Shown: one piece after another, positions 53,501-59,382 of the stretch
Layout of the letters: each line of letters starts with the position of its first letter
How positions within the stretch are numbered: position 1 is the first letter of the stretch
Assembly: GCA_965229605.1 (NCBI GenBank)
Contig: OZ245892.1
Coordinates: forward strand, 124,001-188,000
Origin: G965229605 sp965229605
GTDB taxonomy: Bacteria > Pseudomonadota > Alphaproteobacteria > CBDDJK01
DNA: 64,000 bases
Direction of reading: 5' to 3'
Program-made: the position numbers and the translations under genes
The notes under the pieces: generated by a model
The model's database searches: none
Told to the model about the DNA's origin: nothing
What the model saw: only the letters and a program-made list of their open reading frames with translations

Positions 53501-55771
53501 CTGTTTTCCTCGGCCTCTGGTGAAGCCAATGGCGGAGATGGTACCGATACCCTGAGTTTTGAAAACGCAACCTCTTCTGTCACCGTTAATCTTGATTCCA
53601 GTGGGGTGAATTACACCAATTTTGAAATTCTGATCGGCACAGCCAACAACGACACGCTGACGGCAACTGAAACATCAACAGCAAACCTTGGGGTCTCGAT
53701 TGATGGTGGAGACGGTAACGACAGAATCTACGGCTCTGATGTGGGTGAAAGCCTGTTTGGCGGGGCCGGAAATGATGCGATTGAAGGCGACGCGGGCGCA
53801 GACACCATTGATGGCGGTGACGGCAATGACGAGATAAATGGCGGTACCGGTGCCGATGAAATTGTCGGTGGAGCCGGTGACGATACCATTATCTATAATG
53901 CCGATGATGCCTCAGTCGACGGCGGGGCAGATAACGATACGCTGGATGCCTCTGACTCCAATTCTGCGGTGACCATTGATCTGGGCGGCGGGGTTTTCAC
54001 GAGTATTGAAAATGTCGTTGGCTCGGACGGGGATGACACGATCACAGGCGGAACCGACGCTGTCTCCATTTCCGGGGAAAGCGGCGATGATACAATCACA
54101 GGCAGCACGAGTGCGGATGTGCTGAACGGCGATGGCGGCAATGATATCATTGACGGCGATACGGGTTCTGACATCATTGACGGCGGATCAGGCAATGATA
54201 CCATCGCCTATGATGCGACCGACACCTCCGTCAACGGCGGTTCTGGCACCGACACCCTCGATGCCAGCGCAGCCACAGGTGCTGTCACGCTTGATTTGTC
54301 AACCAGTACGGTGTTCACAAACTTTGAAAACTATACAGCCAGTAACAGCGGTGATACGATCACCGGCACGTCTTCCGCCAATACAATCACAGGCGGGACC
54401 GGGGCTGATGTTATTGATGGAAATGGCGGGTCTGATGACATCAGCGGCGGGGACGGCGATGATATAATCAGCGTCAAGACAACCTCTGCGACTGCTGATG
54501 GCGGCGCGGGGACAGATACCCTCAGCTTTGCCAATGCGACATCCTCGATCACCGTCGATTTTTCAAGCACCCGTTCCGACTTCACGAATTTTGAAGTTGC
54601 CGAAGGCGGGTCTGGTCGCGACACTTTGACCGCAACATCAACCGGGATGGAACTTTCCGGGAATGGTGGCAATGACAAGCTCTATGGCGGTGCTGGCGAT
54701 GATACGCTCAATGGCGGCGCAGGCAATGACACCCTGGACGGCGGCGACGGCACCAATGAAATTAACGGTGGTACCGGAAATGACACCATCATTTATAACG
54801 CCGGTGCGACAGATACGATTGATGGTGGGGACGGCATGGATACGCTTGATGCCTCCGATACCAACAGCGGCCTGACACTTACCTTTGGCAGCATTTCAAA
54901 TGTTGAAAAGGTCATTGGAACCGACCTGGATGATAACATTACATCCGGTGCCGATGCGGTCACCATTGAAGCCGAAAATGGAAACGATACCATTACCACC
55001 ATGGCCGGTGACGATTCAATTGAAGGCGGCTCTGGAAACGACGTCATTGCGAGCGGTGACGGGATTGATACCATCGAAGGCGGAGCCGGAAATGACATCA
55101 TTGATGGCGAAGCCGGAGCCGATATCATCGAAGCCGGGTCCGGGAATGACACCATTACCTATGATTCGGCTGATACCGAAGTTGACGGCGGCGGTGGCAC
55201 CGATACCCTGGATGCCAGTGCTGCAACCGGGGCGGTGACGGTCGATCTTGATGGCAATGTCTTTGATAATTTTGAAATCTACGTTGGCAGCGGCCAAGTC
55301 GATAATGTCACCGGGTCAAGTTCTTCCAACACCATCACCACCGAAGGCGGAAATGACGTCATTGATGGCGGTGGCGGTGCTGACTATATTGATGCCGGAG
55401 ACGGCGACGACACCATTATCGATGGATCCGGCGATGACGATATCATCGGCGGGGCCGGGGCCGACACTATCACGCTTGGCAGCGGGTCCGATGATCTGAT
55501 CTATAATGCGGCCACTGATTCAACCGCTGCCTCACGCGACGTTGTCACCGGCTTTTCCTCTGGATCAGACGATTTTGATCTTAGCGCGCTTATGCTCGGA
55601 TCATTCAGCTATGAGGGCAACGATGGGACGCTTTCTGGCACTGGCCCCTCGGCCGTGCTGGATACCTCAACCGGTATCCTTTCGATTGATACAAGCGGCA
55701 ACGGGACCGCTGATATGGAAATCGAACTTGTCGGGGTGACCAGTCTTTCAAGCGGAGACTTCATCACCTAG
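47519..55771 (+). CDS. Giant RTX (haemolysin-type calcium-binding repeat) protein
   Basis: A 2,750-residue acidic protein made almost wholly of glycine-aspartate nonapeptides (GGxGxDxIx), with no signal peptide. About 26 modules of roughly 95-105 residues recur. Each has a few calcium-binding turns (for example GGDGNDTIDGG), a linker with DTIIYDxxD, DTLDAS and a strand IDLSS...FENI, and a return to GSGDDTLTG. I see no cysteine and only two tryptophans. The last 90 residues (VVTGFSSGSDDFDLSALML onward) look like the C-terminal type I secretion region. No adhesin, protease or lipase domain is visible, and no secretion ABC genes are in the window. A surface-layer, matrix or calcium-sink role is possible. 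Confidence 0.93.
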   Translation: MAETFQGTAGADNINGTSDDDFIYGNGGADFLYGEEGDDEIEGNAGNDYIDGGQGSDEIDAGSGNDRVVYDQDDTSVNGGSGADTIDASESGDALEIDLSSGADAYSNFERIVSGSGDDTLTGSSNSNVIYGGGGDDVIDGGAGSDRLYGEDGDDTVIYDSADKTRDGVDGGADTDLIDASGETGSVTINLESSTDTYTNFENIDSGSGNDKLIGDGNENIINAGNGNDTLDGGDGADTLYGEAGDDTITYDENDTIIDGGDGNDTLVAVADAGGVEMDLSDDGDAIENIENLTGSDGDDTLTGDADSNILLGGKGNDLLTGGGSSDTINGGAGDDTIIYDEDDSATGSVIGGRGTDTLDASVETANLNIDLNESGDPFVGIENIVAGTGDDVLSGTTGANSIDGGEGNDTISGGRGVDTLIGGDGNDTIDGGGGNDIIDAGEGDDVVYHSVSDKGTNTVVGGGGTDTLDASKSGKGRTIDLSDTDDAYTGFENIVGTNKKDTLTGDDQDNTIDAGSGKDTIDGGEGQDTINAGAGKDTIIFDEDDIVDGGEGTDTLDGTSDDLGDWTFDLGQATEITNVENITSGDGADTITGDDASNFIKGGAGNDILDGSDGSDRLYGEDGDDTVIYDSADTTRNAVRGGSGEDTIQVESTSTEDVTINLRSAQDAYQGFENVTGAAGNDTLTGSGSANVIKGEDGNDTINGLGGSDSIDGGTGDDTIVYDSADVFVDGGDDIDTLDASTKARAVTIDLSSDTDVFENFENITGSRRSDTLTGNDESNVITGGRGKDVIDGGEGADTLYGDQGNDTIIYDAGDTLIDGGEGKSDTLDASQSSSGVDIDLSSETDNIANMENVIGSDLDDNLTGDGNVNRLTGGLGEDTLDGGSGRDFLDGGADNDTIIYDSADKRRNSIDGGDGEDTLDATSSASAININLAKSSDAFTNIEHIKGTTASDKLYGDDKANILSGGEGNDEIRGNGDSEDQLFGEGGDDIIDYHADYVNVDSVDGGDNDENGDTLTAIRSSSAVTIDLSDGSDAYTNFETLIGSNYSDELTGSSAADTLEGGRGDDTIDGQGGADAIDAGRGNDTVYYSADYTDAGKIDGGRGRDTLTAENEGSDVEIDLSSSANAYDNFENVIGGSGNDTLTGTTKSNTITGGDGNDIIDGGKGRDTISGGAGDDTVIYDKADSTAGSVDGGEGDADVIDATAETARRTIDLNSSSDAYENFEIILSGSGRDTLSGNDADNTIDGGAGNDQIDGGAGADVLIGGAGDDTILYDADDTGTDVIDGGEGYDTLDASSESSDMVVDFTDTSDQFVNIENIEAGSGNDTLTGDDANNELTGGSGNDTLDGGAGSDEISGGAGDDIITYDADDSGRNAVDGGSGTDILIGVNGNEMTVNLSSSSDAFTNIENMTGADQADVLTGSSSANSIDGAAGDDEISGGGGSDILLGGDGADTIDGGAGSDTIDAGDGDDIIIFDQDDSSVSGGAGTADTLDASTASSGVTIDMNASAYSADDIEIILGSDRDDEITLKANAATVDAGAGNDQVTGAAGDDSILGGNGNDIIDGGAGADSIDGGAGNDTITFDGTDAGADGGTGTDTLDASGHTTDETFNIGTDQNFVNFENYFAGTGNDVVTGTDSANVITGGNGADTIDGNGGNDDISGDAGDDIIKVQSTAASADGGDGSDTLTFEDLTSNISVNLDTSSNFSNFETLTSGSGNDALTADDSTDTTINGGEGNDTLNGGTGADWLDGGDHDDTLSGGSGADSLDGGTGNDELDGGSGADELDGGEGDDVLIYNASDIEVIGGNGTDTIDASGANADVTIDLSVTSGVYTGNDIEGIIGSGNDDTLTALAAGASSLDGGAGDDTLTGSSADDVLEGGNGDDIIDGNDGAGDIINGGSGDDTVTYYAAMGTADGDSGSDTIDASTEGTGVTLDLGSSSDYQNFENFEGGNGDDVITGTTSANTINGNGGNDTINGLSGNDEINGGLGDDTILFSSASGEANGGDGTDTLSFENATSSVTVNLDSSGVNYTNFEILIGTANNDTLTATETSTANLGVSIDGGDGNDRIYGSDVGESLFGGAGNDAIEGDAGADTIDGGDGNDEINGGTGADEIVGGAGDDTIIYNADDASVDGGADNDTLDASDSNSAVTIDLGGGVFTSIENVVGSDGDDTITGGTDAVSISGESGDDTITGSTSADVLNGDGGNDIIDGDTGSDIIDGGSGNDTIAYDATDTSVNGGSGTDTLDASAATGAVTLDLSTSTVFTNFENYTASNSGDTITGTSSANTITGGTGADVIDGNGGSDDISGGDGDDIISVKTTSATADGGAGTDTLSFANATSSITVDFSSTRSDFTNFEVAEGGSGRDTLTATSTGMELSGNGGNDKLYGGAGDDTLNGGAGNDTLDGGDGTNEINGGTGNDTIIYNAGATDTIDGGDGMDTLDASDTNSGLTLTFGSISNVEKVIGTDLDDNITSGADAVTIEAENGNDTITTMAGDDSIEGGSGNDVIASGDGIDTIEGGAGNDIIDGEAGADIIEAGSGNDTITYDSADTEVDGGGGTDTLDASAATGAVTVDLDGNVFDNFEIYVGSGQVDNVTGSSSSNTITTEGGNDVIDGGGGADYIDAGDGDDTIIDGSGDDDIIGGAGADTITLGSGSDDLIYNAATDSTAASRDVVTGFSSGSDDFDLSALMLGSFSYEGNDGTLSGTGPSAVLDTSTGILSIDTSGNGTADMEIELVGVTSLSSGDFIT

Positions 55772-55803
55772 AAACGGAGCCGCCTTTGTGCGAGCGAAAG
55801 AGC

Positions 55804-55843
55804 ACGGCGGACCCTTCCCCCAGGGTCCGCCGTCATCTTTTTT
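55804..55843 (+). terminator. Rho-independent terminator of the RTX gene
   Basis: ACGGCGGACCCT (55804-55815) pairs perfectly with AGGGTCCGCCGT (55822-55833) over a six-base C-rich loop, followed by CATCTTTTTT. A 12-bp GC stem and T-run make this a strong terminator. Confidence 0.85.
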
Positions 55844-55912
55844 GGCCCACTATGTGGGCCGGGACCCTTCCCCCCATCTTCTCTATAATAGGATCCGCCG
55901 TCATCTTTTTTG
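55844..55912. repeat. Second hairpin and partial copy of the terminator
   Basis: GGCCCAC-TAT-GTGGGCC is a 7-bp stem at 55844-55860. The following bases repeat the terminator in broken form: GGACCCTTCCCCC, then GATCCGCCGTCATCTTTTTT. It looks like a decayed duplicate of the terminator with an unrelated insert between its arms. Confidence 0.5.
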
Positions 55913-56040
55913 ACCTCCACGCTGCTATTTAGCGCGCACCCTATAATTGATGTCTTTCAGGAATAAAAAGAAGGAAATAGTGGCTCTTTAATACGGCACC
56001 ATTTTAATATGGTGACTCTTTGTATGCGGCACCACTCTTG

Positions 56041-56116
56041 TGGTGCCCGGGGGCGGAATCGAACCACCGACACAGCGATTTTCAGTCGCTTGCTCTACCG
56101 ACTGAGCTACCCGGGC
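56041..56116 (-). tRNA. trnF: tRNA-Phe (GAA)
   Basis: A 76-base cloverleaf on the minus strand: acceptor GCCCGGG/CCCGGGC, D arm AGCTCAGTCGGTAGAGC, anticodon arm GCGACTGAAAATCGC with anticodon GAA, T arm GGTTCGATTCC. The CCA end is encoded. The 3' end lies in a hairpin with downstream bases (GGCACCAC/GTGGTGCC at 56027-56046). Confidence 0.97.
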
Positions 56117-56168
56117 CTATTTTCATGAAAATGCCTATATTCTCATGAACATGAACAGCTCATGAAGC

Positions 56169-56245
56169 TGGCGGGAGTGACGGGGCTCGAACCCGCGACC
56201 TTCGGCGTGACAGGCCGACGCTCTAACCAACTGAGCTACACCCCC
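56169..56245 (-). tRNA. trnD: tRNA-Asp (GTC)
   Basis: A 77-base cloverleaf on the minus strand: acceptor GGGGGTG/CACTCCC with one G-T pair, D arm AGCTCAGTTGGTTAGAGC, anticodon arm with GTC in CGGCCTGTCACGCCG, T arm GCGGGTTCGAGCCCCG. CCA encoded. Separated from tRNA-Phe by about 50 bases and probably co-transcribed. Confidence 0.97.
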
Positions 56246-56368
56246 TGCTGTATCGCTTCTAGTTAAGCCTCCCCATATCGTCAAGCACCATATTCAGCAC
56301 AAGCGCATTTCAAGAATATGAAAAGCCACGAAGCAGATGATGAAAGAGAGGGGCTAAAGCGAGAGGAG

Positions 56369-56854
56369 CTAAAGAAGAAAATCACGCACAAGAGGAATAA
56401 CAACCGCAACAACCACGATGCCAAGCGTCCAGTGAACAAGTTTAATATCCCCTTTGGCCTCAGCGCGTAGTCCAGCTATTTCAGTCCGTACTTTATTTAT
56501 TTCAGTATGTAATTCAGCGCGTGATTCAGCTATTTCAGTACGCACTTTATTTATTTCAGTATATACTTTATTTATTTCAGTATGTAATTCAGCACTTAAT
56601 TCAGCGCGTGTTTCAGCTATTTCAGTCCGTACTTTATTTATTTCAGTATGTAATTCAGCGCTTAATTCAGTGCGTGTTTCAGCCATTTCAGAACGCAACT
56701 CAGTGCCTAACTGGGCCAGGTCTGCTTTGGTTGCCAGTTCTTCGCCAACGGTATTGTTTAGTGCTTTAGCCGCACCTTTTGCCTGCTCAGAGGTAAAACC
56801 GGATTGCTCCAGAGCCTCGGCATAACCAAGCGTATCAATCATAAGATTCATCAT
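56369..56854 (-). CDS. Coiled-coil membrane protein (DUF1640-like)
   Basis: A 161-residue protein with a globular N-terminus (residues 1-35, ALEQSGFTSEQAKGAAKAL), a long coiled coil (about 40-130) and a C-terminal membrane helix (LGIVVVAVVIPLVRDFLL). The coil is built from repeats of ELHTEINKVRTEIAE, visible in the DNA as near-identical units. This shape matches the DUF1640/Bdr-like group. It is not recognised further. The gene is next to, but not clearly linked with, the tRNAs. Confidence 0.8.
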   Translation of the reverse strand: MMNLMIDTLGYAEALEQSGFTSEQAKGAAKALNNTVGEELATKADLAQLGTELRSEMAETRTELSAELHTEINKVRTEIAETRAELSAELHTEINKVYTEINKVRTEIAESRAELHTEINKVRTEIAGLRAEAKGDIKLVHWTLGIVVVAVVIPLVRDFLL

Positions 56855-57035
56855 GATTCCACAGGATTCTATAGTCCATATTCAATACACCTGACCTTAA
56901 GTGCATCATCGAACAGAATCAACTTATTTTTTGCTTGACGATGCGCCAGTTTATGGCCTATCCCGCACATGCACAAAGCACCTCCATTGCCCTGAAAATA
57001 ATAAAGCGTTAAATTCAACTTATTGGTATACTCTT

Positions 57036-57506
57036 ATGAAGACTTTTTCTCAATCTGCCGAAACGGTCACCAAAGCTTGGCATCTTGTGGATGCGGACGG
57101 CATGGTGCTTGGGCGTCTGGCTGCGGAAGTGGCAAAAATCCTGCGTGGCAAGCATAAGGCCACCTATACGCCGCATATTGATGACGGAGATTATGTGGTT
57201 ATTATCAATGCCGAAAAGGTGCGTTTGACGGGCCGCAAGCTGGCGGACAAGTCCTTTTTCTGGCATACGGGCTATCCTGGCGGCATTAAAGAGCGTCGAG
57301 CCGGGCAGATTCTGGACGGAGCGCATCCGGAGCGACTGATTGAAAAAGCGGTGCAACGTATGATCCCGCGCAGCCCGCTTGGGCGTCAACAGATGCGCAA
57401 TCTGCGCATTTTCAAAGGCCCGGATCACACGCATGAGGCACAAATGCCGGTTCCGCTTGATTTGAAGGCCCGAAATCGTAAGAACAGTATAGAAAAAGCA
57501 GCTTAG
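57036..57506 (+). CDS. rplM: 50S ribosomal protein L13
   Basis: A 156-residue large-subunit protein. Typical sequence: KAWHLVDADGMVLGRLAAEVA near the start and the MIPRSPLGRQQMRNLRIFKGPDH signature (key part MIPRSPLGRQQMRNLRIF) in the second half. The start at 57036 matches the family; an in-frame ATG at 56901 adds 45 unrelated residues. It heads the rplM-rpsI operon. Confidence 0.97.
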   Translation: MKTFSQSAETVTKAWHLVDADGMVLGRLAAEVAKILRGKHKATYTPHIDDGDYVVIINAEKVRLTGRKLADKSFFWHTGYPGGIKERRAGQILDGAHPERLIEKAVQRMIPRSPLGRQQMRNLRIFKGPDHTHEAQMPVPLDLKARNRKNSIEKAA

Positions 57507-57553
57507 CCAGCCGCTAAAAATTTAAAGACCAATATAAAAGAACAGGTAGAAGA

Positions 57554-58120
57554 ATGGCCACAGGAAGCGGAAAGTCGAAGACAACAGAAAAGCCCCAAGA
57601 CCTTGCGGCTTTGGCGCATAATCCGCTGAATATGGCGGCTGCAGGTGTGAAGCCGATTCAAGAAAGCGACCTTGCGGCGCAAAGTGAGGGCAAAGCGCAC
57701 GATGCCATCATGCCGGAACCAAAGCGCGATGCGCTGGGCCGTTCCTATGCCACCGGGCGGCGTAAAGACGCGGTTGCCCGGGTCTGGATCAAGCCGGGCA
57801 AAGGCGTGATCACGGTGAATAACCGCACGATTGATGATTATTTTGGTCGTGCTGTGCTGCGCATGATTATTCGCCAGCCGTTTGATATTGCCAATCGTGA
57901 CAATGCCTTTGATGTGGTCTGCACGGTCAAGGGCGGTGGCCTTTCCGGTCAAGCCGGTGCAGTCAAACACGGGATTTCACGCGCCCTGATCGCCTATGAG
58001 CCAGAACTGCGTCCGGTCTTGAAAGCCAACGGCTTCCTGACCCGCGATTCGCGTATTGTGGAGCGCAAGAAATACGGTCACCGCAAGGCCCGCCGCAGCT
58101 TCCAGTTCTCCAAACGCTGA
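57554..58120 (+). CDS. rpsI: 30S ribosomal protein S9
   Basis: A 188-residue protein whose first 60 residues are an extension seen in alphaproteobacteria. The S9 core starts at GRSYATGRRKDAVARVWIKPGKG and ends in the conserved basic tail RKKYGHRKARRSFQFSKR, which reaches the P-site tRNA. It lies 47 bases after rplM. Confidence 0.97.
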   Translation: MATGSGKSKTTEKPQDLAALAHNPLNMAAAGVKPIQESDLAAQSEGKAHDAIMPEPKRDALGRSYATGRRKDAVARVWIKPGKGVITVNNRTIDDYFGRAVLRMIIRQPFDIANRDNAFDVVCTVKGGGLSGQAGAVKHGISRALIAYEPELRPVLKANGFLTRDSRIVERKKYGHRKARRSFQFSKR

Positions 58121-58171
58121 TTTAGCCCCCATTCTACAGGGTGCTTTGCGTATAGGATATTCTGTGCGCAA

Positions 58172-58405
58172 ATGGCTGACATTCAATCACAACTTGACGC
58201 AAGAGGTCTGAAATGCCCGCTGCCGGTTCTAAAGGCCCGGCGGGCGATCAGCGGCTTGCAACCCGGCGACCGGCTGGAAGTCCTGACAACCGATCCCGGC
58301 GCGCCCCAAGATTTCAAGGCCTTTGCCGAATTTGGCCAGCATGTGATTGAAAGCGAAGAAACGCTGGCGGACGGTTCGTGCCGGATGGTTTTGATTAAGG
58401 GATAA
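58172..58405 (+). CDS. tusA: TusA-family sulfurtransferase
   Basis: A 77-residue SirA/TusA-like protein. The sulfur-carrying cysteine is in LDARGLKCPLPVLKARRAI, with the CPxP motif at residues 15-18. The family relays persulfide sulfur, for example for tRNA thiolation or molybdenum-cofactor maturation. It ends inside the last 11 bases of ubiA on the opposite strand. Confidence 0.92.
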   Translation: MADIQSQLDARGLKCPLPVLKARRAISGLQPGDRLEVLTTDPGAPQDFKAFAEFGQHVIESEETLADGSCRMVLIKG

Positions 58406-59348
58406 TCAGGGCAAGCGCGACCAGAAGCCCGGTAATCCGGTTAAAGTGAAAGATAAACAGGCAGTTGACCGGGTCATCAAAGTCACACCGCCAGACCTGA
58501 AAGGCCAGCGACAGACCGGCGACTCCAAGCAATAGCCAGCTGACCTGATGAAAATCAAGCAACAGGGCGATTCCGGCAAGCAACCCGGCCATAAGCCCAT
58601 AAAATCCGCCAATCCAGTGCCGGGATTTTTCCTGAAACAGCAAAGCCGTTGATTTGACGCCGATTCGCAGGTCATCTTCTTTATCCTGATGAGCATAGAT
58701 TGTGTCATAGCCAAGGGTCCAGAATATTCCTGCGCCATAGAGGGCAAGAAAGGCAGGAAAATGGGTGATTAGCCCGTCAATGCCGAGGATTGCGGCCCCG
58801 CCGACCCATATTCCCCAGTTGAAGGTCAACCCAAGCCAGGCCTGCGGCAGAAAGGTCAGACGTTTCATATAGGGATAGATCAGCACCAGCGGCAAAGAGG
58901 CAATGGCTACAAACCATGCATCGGGCGGAAATTGTAATAGAACCAGCAATCCGGCGAGGGCTTGAAGCAGAATAAAGAGCAGGGCCTGACGTTTTGAAAC
59001 CTGACGGCTGGGGAGCGGGCGCACGGCTGTGCGCAGAACACTGGCATCAATATCGCGGTCGATATAATCGTTCCAGGTGCAGCCTGCCCCGCGCATTGCG
59101 ATGGCTCCAATAGCCATGAGTGCGATCAACCATCCAAGATTGGCAAAAGAAAGGGCATTGTCTGACAGATGCACGCCCAGACCAAGCCCCCACCAGCCGG
59201 GCAGAAGCAACAGCCAGGTGCCGATAGGCCGGTCCCAGCGGGCCAGAATAGCATAGGGCTGCAATCTGGCAGGCAGCAGACGCAAGATCAGCGATGTCCG
59301 GGGCTGGATATCGGTATGGGCTGATGGTGAGGAATCCTGTGGTTCCAT
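58395..59348 (-). CDS. ubiA: 4-hydroxybenzoate polyprenyltransferase
   Basis: A 317-residue membrane enzyme that attaches the polyprenyl tail to 4-hydroxybenzoate in ubiquinone synthesis. Of the two Asp-rich Mg-diphosphate motifs, the first is NDYIDRDIDASVLRTAVRPLPS (key part NDYIDRDID) near residue 115 and the second is DTIYAHQDKEDDLRIGVKS (key part YAHQDKEDD) in the second half. About nine hydrophobic helices. A recurring GGGTCAGGACC-type repeat lies between it and the next gene. Confidence 0.95.
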   Translation of the reverse strand: MEPQDSSPSAHTDIQPRTSLILRLLPARLQPYAILARWDRPIGTWLLLLPGWWGLGLGVHLSDNALSFANLGWLIALMAIGAIAMRGAGCTWNDYIDRDIDASVLRTAVRPLPSRQVSKRQALLFILLQALAGLLVLLQFPPDAWFVAIASLPLVLIYPYMKRLTFLPQAWLGLTFNWGIWVGGAAILGIDGLITHFPAFLALYGAGIFWTLGYDTIYAHQDKEDDLRIGVKSTALLFQEKSRHWIGGFYGLMAGLLAGIALLLDFHQVSWLLLGVAGLSLAFQVWRCDFDDPVNCLFIFHFNRITGLLVALALIIP

Positions 59349-59365
59349 ATTTATTTATCGGGCCC

Positions 59366-59382
59366 TTATGAGTCCTGACCCT
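59366..59382. repeat. Solo copy of the GGGTCAGGACC terminal repeat
   Basis: TTATGAGTCCTGACCCT followed by A (giving the flanking TA) matches the right end of the MITE-like element. It overlaps the stop codon of the neighbouring coiled-coil gene, so the repeat supplies that TAG. Confidence 0.65.

Noticed and set aside
47519..55771. A CRISPR-like or satellite array
   Set aside because: The repeats are in one continuous reading frame, diverged at the DNA level, and have no fixed spacer pattern.
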